Below are positions 17,594 to 28,877 of a DNA stretch of 64,000 nt, piece by piece. Both the position numbers and the translations under genes were made by a program. The notes under the pieces were generated by a model. It was given only the letters and a program-made list of their open reading frames with translations. It had not been told where the DNA came from and did no database searches. The stretch is from contig NZ_PVWF01000010.1 in assembly GCF_003003995.1 (NCBI RefSeq), positions 1-64,000 of the forward strand, read 5' to 3'. Source of the DNA: Pleurocapsa sp. CCALA 161. Lineage in GTDB: Bacteria; Cyanobacteriota; Cyanobacteriia; Cyanobacteriales; Xenococcaceae. The stretch's first letter is position 1, and every line of letters starts with the position of its first letter.

Positions 17594-18379
17594 TTAAAGA
17601 ACAATTTCATCCCCAATTTGAATAACCTTTCCTGCTTCAGTAGGAGATAAGCGAGTATTTACGGCAAGACGGAAATAATGATTAAAGCGCGATCGCTCTG
17701 TCCATTTTGGCAGGGTATTTTTTCTTTGCGTAATAAAGATTTTTTGAAACTTAGGCAGAGGTTCTCCTGTGTGCGGATCGCGGGTGACGACAACGCAGCG
17801 TTGGCAGGGATTAACCCCCATAAATTCAACGTCACCTATTTTAAACTTAACAGTAGAGTCTGGTGTAGTAAACAGTCGATCTTCCCAAAAAGCAGGTACT
17901 CCAGCAAGCTCAATATTGGCACGGAAACGCCGACGAATATCCCCTGTTTCTAGTTCAGGATACCAGGAGGCGATCGCTTCTAGAGTAGCAGTACTCACAA
18001 TGGTTGCTCCAGGAGAAACTATATCATCAGGAAAACCCATGGTTAGATTCTGCTGCAACTCTACAGGAAAGCCAAAATATGACTCTAACCAATTACAAAG
18101 CGCTGCTTGTTCGAGCAGATTAAATTTTACCGTTTGATCTGTTCCCTGTATTTTTAAAGTTAAGGCGTTAGTATCCAGATCAAATTCTGAGCGCAGAGCA
18201 TGAATTTTGGAGTTACGCTTACCATTAACAAAATTACCGTCGAGATCGCTAATCGCCCAAGTGCGATCGCCTTGTAATGCTCCAGATGCTAAAACAGTAA
18301 CGCGATCGCAATCTACCCGATCTAATGATTTAACGGGATAAACAAACAAGGCAGAGACATAAGCAGTAGTGGCAGACAT
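17594..18379 (-). CDS. MOSC domain protein (YcbX-like)
   Basis: A 261-aa protein with the MOSC N-terminal beta-barrel domain (VSALFVYPVKSLDRVDCDRV, then GDRTWAISDLDGNFV) and a C-terminal MOSC domain with the conserved VNPCQRCVVVTRDPHTGEP segment, whose cysteine is the expected molybdenum-cofactor or sulfur ligand (about residues 188-206). Such proteins act in Moco-dependent reductions of N-hydroxylated compounds or sulfur transfer. No ferredoxin domain is fused at the C-terminus, unlike E. coli YcbX, so the electron partner must be separate. It lies just downstream of cysQ on the same strand. Confidence 0.9.
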   Translation of the reverse strand: MSATTAYVSALFVYPVKSLDRVDCDRVTVLASGALQGDRTWAISDLDGNFVNGKRNSKIHALRSEFDLDTNALTLKIQGTDQTVKFNLLEQAALCNWLESYFGFPVELQQNLTMGFPDDIVSPGATIVSTATLEAIASWYPELETGDIRRRFRANIELAGVPAFWEDRLFTTPDSTVKFKIGDVEFMGVNPCQRCVVVTRDPHTGEPLPKFQKIFITQRKNTLPKWTERSRFNHYFRLAVNTRLSPTEAGKVIQIGDEIVL

Positions 18380-18497
18380 AATTCATCATTGCCAATTGTC
18401 CTCTAATTGTCTCGCAAAAAAAAGACCGAATCAAGTAAGTTACTCAATTCAGCCGTTCTACAACCTTCAATCACAATATTTAATTAACTTAAGCATA

Positions 18498-19364
18498 TTA
18501 TCTGCAATCAATTTCGTCGAGAACAGCAGTAGCTTTTGCACACAAAGCTTCATGACACTTACCGTTAGTGGCGACAATACAACCCCAACGCTTGACATCT
18601 CCTTGGTTATAGTAAACGGGCTTGCCATTGAGATAGCTAAATTTACCACCAGCTTCAGTGAGAATTAGCTCTGGCGCTGCAAAATCCCAGTCTTTAGCTG
18701 CCGATTTTCCTGATAAAGATAGATAAACATCAGATTCTTGCTCTAAAAGAGTAGAAATTTTTCCGCCCACGCCACCCATATATTTTTTATCCGCAAAGGG
18801 TAGGCGATCGATTAAAGCTTTAAAGCGATCGTCTCGATGAGAGCGACTGACAATCAAATAGAGATCTTCAATCTGTTGGCGATCGGATACCTTCATAGGA
18901 GTAATCTGACCATCTTTGGTTTCGACAAAAGTACCATTATCTTTCGACGCGAAATAAACTTTGCCCGCTTCAGGAATTGCCACAATACCAATTACAGGAC
19001 GACCTTGATAGGCTAGGGCAATATGCATTCCATATTCTCCTGTTTTATCGATAAAGTCTCTTGTGCCATCTAGGGGATCGATAATCCATACCCAATCTTT
19101 AGGGATTGGTTCGGCTTTTTTGACATCAAAAGTTTCTTCAGACAAATAACCAAATTCTTCTGTTCCTAACTTCTCTTGGAGACTACTGAGAATGTATTTA
19201 TTGGCTGCTAAATCAGCTTCGGTAACAGGCCCATCTTTCTTATCGTCAATATCTAAATCAGAGGTATCCTTGTGATAAAAAGAACTGAGAATATCCGCTG
19301 CACCCCAGGCAACAGAACGAGCAATTGTGAGAATTTCTGCTAATTCGGCTTGATTTTTGTCCAA
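18498..19364 (-). CDS. cysQ: 3'(2'),5'-bisphosphate nucleotidase CysQ / inositol monophosphatase family
   Basis: The product (288 aa) is a lithium-sensitive-type, Mg-dependent phosphatase that most likely hydrolyses PAP, the by-product of CysH and of sulfotransferases, to AMP. Motifs: VTEADLAANKYI, the EE pair in YLSEETFDV, WIIDPLDGTRDF (metal ligands, residues 94-104) and the C-terminal WDFAAPELILTEAGG. The start is a TTG at 19364: AGGAG (minus strand, 19371-19375) lies 6 nt upstream and no suitable ATG exists. Inositol monophosphatase activity is the alternative, but the TRDF variant favours CysQ. Confidence 0.92.
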   Translation of the reverse strand: MDKNQAELAEILTIARSVAWGAADILSSFYHKDTSDLDIDDKKDGPVTEADLAANKYILSSLQEKLGTEEFGYLSEETFDVKKAEPIPKDWVWIIDPLDGTRDFIDKTGEYGMHIALAYQGRPVIGIVAIPEAGKVYFASKDNGTFVETKDGQITPMKVSDRQQIEDLYLIVSRSHRDDRFKALIDRLPFADKKYMGGVGGKISTLLEQESDVYLSLSGKSAAKDWDFAAPELILTEAGGKFSYLNGKPVYYNQGDVKRWGCIVATNGKCHEALCAKATAVLDEIDCR

Positions 19365-19502
19365 AGCTATCTCCTAAGATTCTTTTTAATTTAATTATTG
19401 CCTCATAATTTTACCTATAATACGTTTGATGTGAATTAGCTTCGTTAAAATTGGCTGATTTTAAGTTTCAAGCTTTAAAAATTTACTTAATCTTTCACAG
19501 GG

Positions 19503-22500
19503 CTATTTCATTGCTTCAATGATTTTCATTGTCTCCACACTAACAGTACAGACACGCTGAAGTAAATCAATAACTTGTTCTTTATAGTCAGCAAAGCGAT
19601 AAGTATTAAATTTCTCGGCGATAGTTTTGTCTTTGGGTTTTTTCTCCTTGTATTGATCTAAAATCCATTCCAACGCGCTACGATTGCCTAATTTATAATC
19701 CCACGCTTCAGGAGGAACACCATGTAAACTGGTATCTGTATCTAAGATAATCGTTCCTTTGTCTTGATCTGCTTTTAATTTTACTGTGGGCGATTTGGCT
19801 TTAGTTGAGGAAATATCAATGCGCTTTAATGTATATGGTTCGACGGTTTCGTAGTTAATATGTAAATCCATTAGTCGTCTTCCCCAGGCTACCCATTGTT
19901 GGAAATTGTCATAGAAAGGAATGCGAGGAAAATCTCGTTTCAAATTTTGTTCGTATTTTTGTCTGTAGGCGGGGTTATGTAAGACAGCGTAGGTGTAATG
20001 AAAGATATCCAGTTTTGTAATCGTAGGGGCGATTCGCGAATCGCCCTTACAGGAATCGCCCCTACAATAATGATTATGGAATTGTTGTAATCCCCAGTCG
20101 GTTATGTTATCGGTTCTATTTCCTGATTTATCGTAGCTGTAGAGAGATATACATTGACAACCTGCTGGAAGGCAATTCATATCAACTATGTATTGAGATG
20201 ACAAAATATGAAAATCTTTAGGAGAAGCAATTCCTGGAATTATTATTACTAGATTTTTTTCTTTAAGAAAATTGTCCCAAGAATAGATAAATGAATTTAA
20301 ATATTTATCAAAATAAACATATTGATTAACGTATGGTTTAATATATCCAGCAACTATATTACTCTCATCAAATATAATATCTGTGTTTTTGTTCCAAAAT
20401 CTTTTGAGTTCTCTTGACCACTTGATAGATGAGTTAATTTTCTTTTCTTTCAAACTTAATCTATATTTTTCAATGAAAAATTCTATTTTTGTTTTCAGAT
20501 TATATTTGGACAAATCATAAACCCAGTCAGCACGATTTGTTTCTAATCCTCTAGAAAAAAGTTTAAATACAGCTTGTTCTGATTTACCTGCTTTAACATC
20601 CTTATCAATCGACGGTAGTAGTTCATTAAAATTATTATCAGTTTGATTGAGCCAATTATTTTGTTTGTCAGAAATTATATGAGTAAAATTGACTTCAGTA
20701 AATTTAGTAGTAGCTAAGAACTGTAGTTTATCTTTAGCAATTTCTAACTCTGGACGACGAAAATAGAATACTTTACAAGGCGAAGTATTTTTATCTTCTT
20801 TTTTTACCATAAAGAAAATAGCCACCCCTGTTTGAATGCCAAAAACATTATTAGTAGTACCTGATAGCTTAGGATTAGCTCGAACATCTCCACCTAAGTC
20901 AATTATATATATATCACTAAATTCATCTGAAACTACTTTTCTAAATCCGTCATAAATTCTTTTATCTAGATAAGATCTATTGACAACATAAGCTACAATT
21001 CCATCATTGTTTAATCGATCTAAAGCCCAACGAAGAAAACGAGTACAAGGATCGTAAACGCTATTTTGATTTTGCGCTGTTCCATGTTTAATATATGTAT
21101 CTTTTATTCTTTTATCTATACCGTCTTTGTAGCTGCGGTTAGCATTATTGTCATTAAAATTTTCTTGTTTAGCATTATATGGCGGATTGCCAAGTATTAC
21201 GGATATAGAGTTGCTATTTTGACGACTAATTCTTTCGGTATTTTCAACGCTTAAATGAAATAAATTTCCCTGTTTATATTGAAAATAAGTATGTTCAAGT
21301 GTATCAACTAAACAGATATTATTAAACTCCTCATACTCACCCATTTTTTGTTTATAGGTGTATTCAATATTGAGATTAGCAATATAGTAAGGAAGAATTG
21401 AAATCTCATTACAGTGAATTTCATTTTGATATTTATGCTTGAGTTTATGTTTGGGAATATGCTCAATTAACTCAGTAACGAAAGTACCTGTGCCGACTGC
21501 TGGCTCAATTATGTGAACATCTTTATCTTCAAGTAGTTTTCCAAAGTGTTTGTGGGTTAAATAATCAACGCTTTGTACCATAAAGCGAACTATTTCATTG
21601 GGAGTATAAACGATGCCTAATCTATCCGCAGCTTTTGGATTATAAGCCTGATAAAAATTTTCGTATATAGCTTTTAGAAACTTTTGCTTCTCATGATGAT
21701 TACCAATATTAGCAGCAGTTCGCTTAATAACTTTGTAATATCTTTGGATAGTCAAAAAAATATTTTTCTTTGTCTTGCCACTAAAAAAAGTATTAACTAC
21801 ACTCTGTAATTCTCTGGCAATATTATTCTCTTGATGAAATTGCGACTCATTAAAAATATTGATAAAAATATCTTCTGTCAAAATGTGCTGAATAATCATT
21901 TCTCGCACATCCAATAAACTAACTTCTGGATTAATTGAATCTCGACAGATCTGTAAAAACTTATCTCTATTCGCCAAAAAATTTGTATTCGTTTCCGACT
22001 CTCGATCAATTAAATCTCGCAGAGTTTCTAGAAGAGTAGGTAAATCTTCCTTAAAAGAAATAATTGCCTTACGAAAATCTGTTACTTCTGGCGGAACATA
22101 ATTAATAAACCGAGCTATTAAACCATCCAAACCAGACGCATCTTTCATGTCAATACGTCCAGTTTCATCCCCATGCTGAATTAAAACAGCAGTAAGTGAA
22201 TCTTCAAAAAGAATATTTCGATCTGGATATCCTTTGGCAAATTTCTTTTCTATCTCTTCATCAAGATTGTCATATTTATCTTTTGCTTCCCAATAACCAT
22301 AATCAAGCCTAATTGCATCTTTAACCGTGCCATCTGGACGAATAGTTTTCCCAGCTTTAGTTTTATAATCAAGTTCGGGAATCAGTAAAAAATCTTTTGG
22401 TTTACAATATTCATTTAGTAAATTTTGAAAAGCAGTTCTAATTGCAGTTTCCTTACGCGATCCACCGTATTGAATGATTTTTTCTACTTCTGATTGATAT

Positions 22501-22523
22501 TGAGTTATTAATAATCTAGACAT
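19503..22523 (-). CDS. Single-chain restriction-modification enzyme (Type IIG / ISP-like)
   Basis: One 1006-aa polypeptide combines nuclease, N6-adenine methyltransferase and target recognition. The N-terminus shows a PD-(D/E)xK nuclease: PD at 63-64 and EAK at 79-81. The methyltransferase has motif I (EPAVGTGTF, near 340) and motif IV NPPY (near 446). The C-terminal third holds the recognition region and ends like Type ISP enzymes (FHYTYAVLHNPAYR, FPRIPFY). There is no SF2 helicase block, so cleavage is probably ATP-independent, as in Type IIG. Residues about 820-833 (RGDSCKGDSRIAPT) are encoded by an inserted palindromic repeat, in frame. It is AT-rich relative to neighbours and stands alone, consistent with horizontal acquisition. 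Confidence 0.9.
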   Translation of the reverse strand: MSRLLITQYQSEVEKIIQYGGSRKETAIRTAFQNLLNEYCKPKDFLLIPELDYKTKAGKTIRPDGTVKDAIRLDYGYWEAKDKYDNLDEEIEKKFAKGYPDRNILFEDSLTAVLIQHGDETGRIDMKDASGLDGLIARFINYVPPEVTDFRKAIISFKEDLPTLLETLRDLIDRESETNTNFLANRDKFLQICRDSINPEVSLLDVREMIIQHILTEDIFINIFNESQFHQENNIARELQSVVNTFFSGKTKKNIFLTIQRYYKVIKRTAANIGNHHEKQKFLKAIYENFYQAYNPKAADRLGIVYTPNEIVRFMVQSVDYLTHKHFGKLLEDKDVHIIEPAVGTGTFVTELIEHIPKHKLKHKYQNEIHCNEISILPYYIANLNIEYTYKQKMGEYEEFNNICLVDTLEHTYFQYKQGNLFHLSVENTERISRQNSNSISVILGNPPYNAKQENFNDNNANRSYKDGIDKRIKDTYIKHGTAQNQNSVYDPCTRFLRWALDRLNNDGIVAYVVNRSYLDKRIYDGFRKVVSDEFSDIYIIDLGGDVRANPKLSGTTNNVFGIQTGVAIFFMVKKEDKNTSPCKVFYFRRPELEIAKDKLQFLATTKFTEVNFTHIISDKQNNWLNQTDNNFNELLPSIDKDVKAGKSEQAVFKLFSRGLETNRADWVYDLSKYNLKTKIEFFIEKYRLSLKEKKINSSIKWSRELKRFWNKNTDIIFDESNIVAGYIKPYVNQYVYFDKYLNSFIYSWDNFLKEKNLVIIIPGIASPKDFHILSSQYIVDMNCLPAGCQCISLYSYDKSGNRTDNITDWGLQQFHNHYCRGDSCKGDSRIAPTITKLDIFHYTYAVLHNPAYRQKYEQNLKRDFPRIPFYDNFQQWVAWGRRLMDLHINYETVEPYTLKRIDISSTKAKSPTVKLKADQDKGTIILDTDTSLHGVPPEAWDYKLGNRSALEWILDQYKEKKPKDKTIAEKFNTYRFADYKEQVIDLLQRVCTVSVETMKIIEAMK
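20023..20065. repeat. Palindromic repeat inserted inside the restriction-modification gene
   Basis: The core GGGCGATTCGCGAATCGCCC (20027-20046) is a perfect 20-bp palindrome flanked by GTAG/TTAC, and is followed by GGAATCGCCCCTAC, which repeats the outer arm. It lies wholly within the coding sequence and reads through without a stop, adding about 14 codons. Confidence 0.85.
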
Positions 22524-23114
22524 AACTATTAAAGGAAAAATATAAAGTAGTTTTAATAAACTTATTCTTCCCTTTATAATTTTCGTAATCTTCTAATGAT
22601 TTCCCACAATTAGATAAAGATTTGATAAAGATATTAACTTATAGACAAATCACAGATAAATAGTAGTAAATGGCAAATGAATAATTAGTCAACTCTAGAT
22701 GTAGCGTATAAATTTTAGTTTTTATTAATTAGCAAGATTGGAAATATATTTAAACCTTAAACTTACTTAAGTAAAAACAAATACCAACATTTAATTATTG
22801 ATGAAATGTCGGCTATTTTACACAGGTTTTTTATCTAGATATTATATAAGCTAAGTAATTTTACTTTTAACTTAAGTACCTAGCCGAAATTAATTACACA
22901 TTTGATTTTCTTTTTCCCTTTTTTCCTGAGCTAAACTAGAAAATTTATTTTGCAGGACTACTTAATACTTATGTCATCTATGTCATCAAGAAATAATTTT
23001 TATTCCATTAAAGCAATGAAGTTCAGAACCCTTCACTATAGCTATTAACAATAACCAATGAATTTTGGTAACTTAAGCTTTCTCCAGCTATTTTTAAGCA
23101 TTGGTATTATTTAT
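22524..23114. other. Long AT-rich intergenic region, no gene seen
   Basis: 591 bp between two minus-strand genes. It should contain the promoter of the restriction-modification gene (near 22524-22700). No convincing ORF, repeat array or terminator was found; the longest frames are around 25 codons without ribosome-binding sites. Confidence 0.55.
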
Positions 23115-25202
23115 TTATGTGTCTAAATTTTTAAATAACTTGCCTACTTCGGGATTATAAATCAGCATATAGTTCCAATAGTTTTCAAACACCGACTCTA
23201 CATAGCCTTTGGTTTCTGGATAGGGAATTTTCTCGACAAAATCATCAGCATCCTGCAAACCATAACGCTTAACCCATTTGGCTACCGCATTAGGGCCAGC
23301 ATTATAACTAGCCACTGCCAACATCGAGTTATTGTTATATTTCTGGTGGGTAAAGTCGAGATAGTAAGTGCCAATATTGATATTATCTTCAGGATTGGTC
23401 ATGGAATAGTTAGACAAACCAATGTTTTGGGCTGCGGTTTTGGCTGTTGGAGGAATTACCTGCATCAAACCCATTGCCCCCGCTGAGGATTCGATTTCTG
23501 GTTCAAACCGCGATTCTTGGCGAATTAAAGAAGTAACTAATAAAGGGTTGAGTTGACGCTGTTTTGACCATTTTAAAATAGTTGACTCAAACGGAAGGGG
23601 ATAGAGAGCTTGCCAATACTCAGGAGTTTGGCGCAACTGTTGCCATTGTTGTTTGTCTTGGGGAGTATCCCTATCTTGAAGCTCGGCAATTTGGTTGATG
23701 CCTCGAAGATTTTGTCCTTGGTGGAGTTGCAGTAAACCTTTGGTGAAGTCATCGGCAACGGTTAAGTTTGAGCGATCGCTGATTTCTGTCTGGAATTGAG
23801 TCCAGGCTTCCTGTTCTAGACCTAATTTATATAGCTCCTGGAAGGTTGCCGAACCTCCAGTCGGGGTGATTTTCTCTACCTGGAGTACTTGAGGAACTTG
23901 CTGACGTATTGTGGTAAAGTTGCCCACATCCCAACCTAAAGCTACCGCTGAACGCCAAGCATAATAAGATCTAGGGAATCTACCTAGTACAGATTTATAG
24001 GCGGTAGTGGCATCCTGGGGACGATTAAGTTTAGTTGCCCACTTGGCAATCCAGAAACCTGCTTGGGGTGCTAGTTTACTCTCAGGGTTATTGATCACAA
24101 TTGGTTGCGCCCATTGCCAAGCGCTCACTAAATCTCCTGATTGGGCTTTATTGCTGGCAACCTTCCAGCGATATTCGGCTGCTGCTGCGGAAGATTTGTA
24201 GTCAGTTAAAAGAGTGTTTAGAGCTTGGGTAGCCCCTTGAGGGTTTTTTAACGCCTGTAAATATTGTGCTTTTTCTACTAAAGCTTCTGGTGCTTGTTGG
24301 GGAAATTGGGCGATCGCCCGATCGAGATAAGTTACTGCTTCTTTTGGTTGGACTAGAGTAGCCATCCGTCGTAGACCCCATCCCGTATCGACCGATTGGG
24401 GGTACTGTTGGATCAGCTGAAGATAGTATTTTTTGGCGGTAACTTGATCATTACCCAGGTGATATCCTCTCCCCGCGCGATATAGATTACGGGAGGTATC
24501 TGGTGCTTGAGCATAGGCTTGACCTGCTTTGCCATAATCCCACTTAAGCCAGTAGCTATCGGCGATCGCTTCCCACTCTGTTGGAGTCAACTGAGAAGCA
24601 TATTCTTTGACCAAGCGATCGCGCATTTTGTCTACCCCAGGTGCATCAGGAGTATATTTAACCAAAATCGCCATGAGCTTTGGTTGATTGGGGTTTTTGC
24701 TTAATTGCTGCCGAATAATTTCTTGAGTTCGGGGATGAGTGGGAAATTGGGCGATCGCCTGTTGCCAATATTCAGGCTGAGATTTACCCAGAAGATATAA
24801 TGCTTCTCCTGTCACAGCAGAGGTGGGATATTTCGCTACTACCTGTTGCCAAGTTTCAGTTGCTGCTCGATTGTCTTGTTCTAGCTGATATGCCTTACCT
24901 TTAGCCAGTAGAATATGGGCTGCCAAAAGAGGATATTCTTGCTCTAAACCCTCAAGTTCGGCTAATGCTGCTTTACCCTCGTGGCGATCGAGCAAATCTG
25001 AAGCCAAGAGGAAACTATGTTGAGTACTCGCTGGCGGATTACCCATAGCAAGGGACGTTTTTTTTGATGATAAATCGTTTGTATGCTTGGAAGTGTCGGC
25101 AACAGATTTATGTGCATCAATCAAAATTTTTAAACCGATTACTGTTGATATTGAAGCAAGAAGAATTAATAAAAAAACTTTGCTATTAAATAATTTCCAC
25201 AT
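23115..25202 (-). CDS. Soluble lytic murein transglycosylase with TPR repeats (Slt-like)
   Basis: The 695-aa protein has an N-terminal hydrophobic segment (residues about 8-24, a signal or anchor), a long alpha-helical region of TPR-like repeats (for example AETWQQVVAKYPTSAVTGEALYLLG in overlapping parts), and a C-terminal SLT domain with catalytic glutamate in LIRQESRFEPE (near residue 562), SSAGAMGLMQVIP and ASYNAGPNAV. It cleaves the MurNAc-GlcNAc bond in peptidoglycan to give 1,6-anhydro products in the periplasm. Layout matches E. coli Slt70, with a weakly conserved helical domain. Single-gene unit. Confidence 0.93.
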   Translation of the reverse strand: MWKLFNSKVFLLILLASISTVIGLKILIDAHKSVADTSKHTNDLSSKKTSLAMGNPPASTQHSFLLASDLLDRHEGKAALAELEGLEQEYPLLAAHILLAKGKAYQLEQDNRAATETWQQVVAKYPTSAVTGEALYLLGKSQPEYWQQAIAQFPTHPRTQEIIRQQLSKNPNQPKLMAILVKYTPDAPGVDKMRDRLVKEYASQLTPTEWEAIADSYWLKWDYGKAGQAYAQAPDTSRNLYRAGRGYHLGNDQVTAKKYYLQLIQQYPQSVDTGWGLRRMATLVQPKEAVTYLDRAIAQFPQQAPEALVEKAQYLQALKNPQGATQALNTLLTDYKSSAAAAEYRWKVASNKAQSGDLVSAWQWAQPIVINNPESKLAPQAGFWIAKWATKLNRPQDATTAYKSVLGRFPRSYYAWRSAVALGWDVGNFTTIRQQVPQVLQVEKITPTGGSATFQELYKLGLEQEAWTQFQTEISDRSNLTVADDFTKGLLQLHQGQNLRGINQIAELQDRDTPQDKQQWQQLRQTPEYWQALYPLPFESTILKWSKQRQLNPLLVTSLIRQESRFEPEIESSAGAMGLMQVIPPTAKTAAQNIGLSNYSMTNPEDNINIGTYYLDFTHQKYNNNSMLAVASYNAGPNAVAKWVKRYGLQDADDFVEKIPYPETKGYVESVFENYWNYMLIYNPEVGKLFKNLDT

Positions 25203-25633
25203 ATTAGTTTCTTAAAGACGGACAGTCAGAGCTATAGGATGATTGTTCCCTGAAAAAATATTTTTTATATCATCTAAATAACTGATTAATGATAATTATC
25301 AACTGGGCAAAACAGTAAGTAACAGTAATCTAAATACTTAGATTAAGATTACGTAATAAGTTTATTTTATTATGTTTTCTCTCGTTAAAATATACAGTTA
25401 TATTAAATTTTTGATAAAGCCTTCAAAAAGTAAATTTATTTAAAGAAAATGAACTAAAAATATTAAATTCAATTACAATATAATTTGTAAAATTTGATTA
25501 GAGCTTAATACTAAAAACCCAAATTTATCTAAGCTTAAGCCCCAAACTTTGAAGTTTCATTTTCACAGTTTATTACTACTTTGCAAGTCCCAAAAATCTT
25601 CTCTTTTGGCGATCGCGCAATTGATCTCAAACG
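25203..25633. other. AT-rich intergenic region, weak dyad only
   Basis: 431 bp between two minus-strand genes. The perfect dyad TGATAATTATCA (25290-25301), about 90 bp upstream of the lytic transglycosylase start, is loosely Fur-box-like, but the match is too weak to call. Nothing else seen. Confidence 0.45.
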
Positions 25634-26314
25634 TCAGCAGTAACGATTCAATTCTGCTTGATACTGTTTCCACTGAGGCATAAACAGAGTAACATAGCTC
25701 CAAAAGCGCTCGTTGTGTTGGCGCTCTAATAAATGAACTAATTCATGAACAATTACATATTCTAGACAGTGTTTTGGTTTAGTGATCAACTCTAAATTGA
25801 GCCAAATCCTTTTGGCTTGGGTATTGCAAGTTCCCCATCTAGTCTTCATTTTTTTGACTCCCCAATCGTTGACACTGACACCGATAATCCGTTCCCATTT
25901 ATCAATTAAACCAGGAAGTTCAGCCTTAAGCTGCTGACGATACCATTCAATTAGCACCTGTTCTCGCTGTTCTTTAATGCTACCGTATCGCACATATAAA
26001 TTTAGTTTGGTTGGCTCAAGGACAACTTTGGGCGCTGCCTGGTGATAGATAATCTTGAGCAGATAGCGATCGCCTTGGAAATAGCAACTTTCCCCTGTAA
26101 TGTATTGCCTGGGAGACTTCAAGTGTTGAGCTTCAAATTTAGCTTGTTTTTGTTTAATCCAGTCGATTTTTGCCCCGACAAACTCTCGAATAGTTAATTC
26201 ATCAAGCTTTTGGGGGCAAATAAGACATACCTGACCATTGGGGGGATGAACTTTGATATAGAGATTTTTAATATTTTTGCGGACTACATCAACTTCTAGA
26301 TTACCAATTCTCAT
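25634..26314 (-). CDS. YgjP-like (SprT/M48-related) metallopeptidase, DUF45
   Basis: A 226-aa protein of the YgjP family. The zinc-binding active site is VIVHELVHLLERQHNERFW (HExxH near residue 190, third ligand in the following His/Glu segment), preceded by the family's MKTRWGTCNTQAKRIWLNLEL block. Members often accompany Type I restriction systems or act alone; substrates are unknown. It follows por by 45 bp on the same strand, so may share its transcript, though functional linkage is not obvious. Confidence 0.9.
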   Translation of the reverse strand: MRIGNLEVDVVRKNIKNLYIKVHPPNGQVCLICPQKLDELTIREFVGAKIDWIKQKQAKFEAQHLKSPRQYITGESCYFQGDRYLLKIIYHQAAPKVVLEPTKLNLYVRYGSIKEQREQVLIEWYRQQLKAELPGLIDKWERIIGVSVNDWGVKKMKTRWGTCNTQAKRIWLNLELITKPKHCLEYVIVHELVHLLERQHNERFWSYVTLFMPQWKQYQAELNRYC

Positions 26315-26359
26315 GCTAAATCAGATTACTTTACTCGCCTCAGTATAAACAAAGCAAGA

Positions 26360-27649
<1,290 letters not shown>

Positions 27650-28738
27650 ATGACCAAGCAACACCGCATAACTTTACTTCCTGGGGATGGTATAGGGCCC
27701 GAAATTATTGCCGTAGCGGTAGAAGTATTAGAGGCGATCGCCCAAAAACATGAGCTAAAGTTTAGCTTTACCGAAGCTTTAATTGGTGGTGCGGCGATCG
27801 ATGCCACAGGCGAACCTTTACCAGAAGAGACTTTAACCGCTTGTCGTCATAGTGATGCGGTATTACTGGCGGCGATTGGCGGTTATAAATGGGATAATCT
27901 CCCTCGTCACCAACGTCCTGAAACGGGACTACTGGGAATGCGGGCAGGATTAGGATTATTTGCTAATCTTAGACCTGCAACAATTTTACCTCAGTTAATC
28001 AATGCTTCCTCCCTCAAGCCAGAAGTGGTGGCAGGAGTGGATATTATGGTGGTGCGTGAATTGACGGGGGGGATCTACTTCGGACAGCCTAGAGGAGTGT
28101 TTACCACCGAAACTGGTGAACAAAGAGGCGTAAATACCATGGCATATAGCGTTAGTGAAATTGATCGCATTGCTAAAGTTGGTTTTGAAACTGCTCAAAA
28201 ACGCAGCGGGAAACTATGTTCTGTGGATAAAGCTAACGTGCTAGATGTTTCTCAACTATGGCGCGATCGCGTCACAGCAATGGCAGAGAATTATAGGAAT
28301 GTGGAATTAAGTCATCTTTATGTAGATAATGCGGTCATGCAGCTAGTGCGCGCCCCGAAACAGTTTGATACTATCGTTACGGGCAATTTATTCGGTGATA
28401 TTCTTTCTGATGCAGCAGCAATGCTCACGGGTAGTATCGGCATGTTACCTTCTGCTAGTTTGGGTGAGGCTGGTATGCCTGGGGTATACGAGCCTGTTCA
28501 TGGCTCTGCCCCTGATATTGCTGGTCAAGATCAGGCTAACCCTCTAGCGCAAGTATTAAGTGCAGCCATGATGTTACGCTACAGTTTAAACGAGCCTGAC
28601 GCAGCGACGGAAATTGAAACGGCGGTCAATCGAGTTTTAGACCAGGGTTATCGTACCGGAGACATTATGTCCCCTGGCATGAAAGCTATTGGGTGTAAAG
28701 AAATGGGGCAAGTTTTATTAGCCGCCCTGAGTGAATAA
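27650..28738 (+). CDS. leuB: 3-isopropylmalate dehydrogenase
   Basis: LeuB oxidatively decarboxylates 3-isopropylmalate with NAD+ in leucine synthesis. The 362-aa protein has [14 protein letters not shown] at the N-terminus, the substrate arginines in [33 protein letters not shown], the catalytic YSVSEIDRI and KANVL segments, [19 protein letters not shown], and the NAD-binding loop [12 protein letters not shown]. All are as expected for an intact enzyme. Three TATCAGC heptamers follow the stop codon. Confidence 0.98.
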   Translation: MTKQHRITLLPGDGIGPEIIAVAVEVLEAIAQKHELKFSFTEALIGGAAIDATGEPLPEETLTACRHSDAVLLAAIGGYKWDNLPRHQRPETGLLGMRAGLGLFANLRPATILPQLINASSLKPEVVAGVDIMVVRELTGGIYFGQPRGVFTTETGEQRGVNTMAYSVSEIDRIAKVGFETAQKRSGKLCSVDKANVLDVSQLWRDRVTAMAENYRNVELSHLYVDNAVMQLVRAPKQFDTIVTGNLFGDILSDAAAMLTGSIGMLPSASLGEAGMPGVYEPVHGSAPDIAGQDQANPLAQVLSAAMMLRYSLNEPDAATEIETAVNRVLDQGYRTGDIMSPGMKAIGCKEMGQVLLAALSE

Positions 28739-28763
28739 TCTTGTAAGGCTGATCTGGAGTAGT

Positions 28764-28784
28764 TATCAGCTATCAGCTATCAGC
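28764..28784. repeat. Heptamer repeat, three TATCAGC copies
   Basis: Three perfect head-to-tail copies just downstream of leuB; a short member of the 7-bp-period repeats in this window. Confidence 0.8.
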
Positions 28785-28877
28785 TTTTAGAACCCAAACA
28801 ATCAAGTTCCTAATTCCTATAATATTGTTCAAAACTCTTGTTCAAAGTCATTTGATCAATTAATTAAGACTTGATGC

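Noticed and set aside
25290-25301. Fur box upstream of the lytic transglycosylase gene
   Set aside because: Only a 12-bp AT dyad matches; AT-rich DNA gives such dyads by chance.
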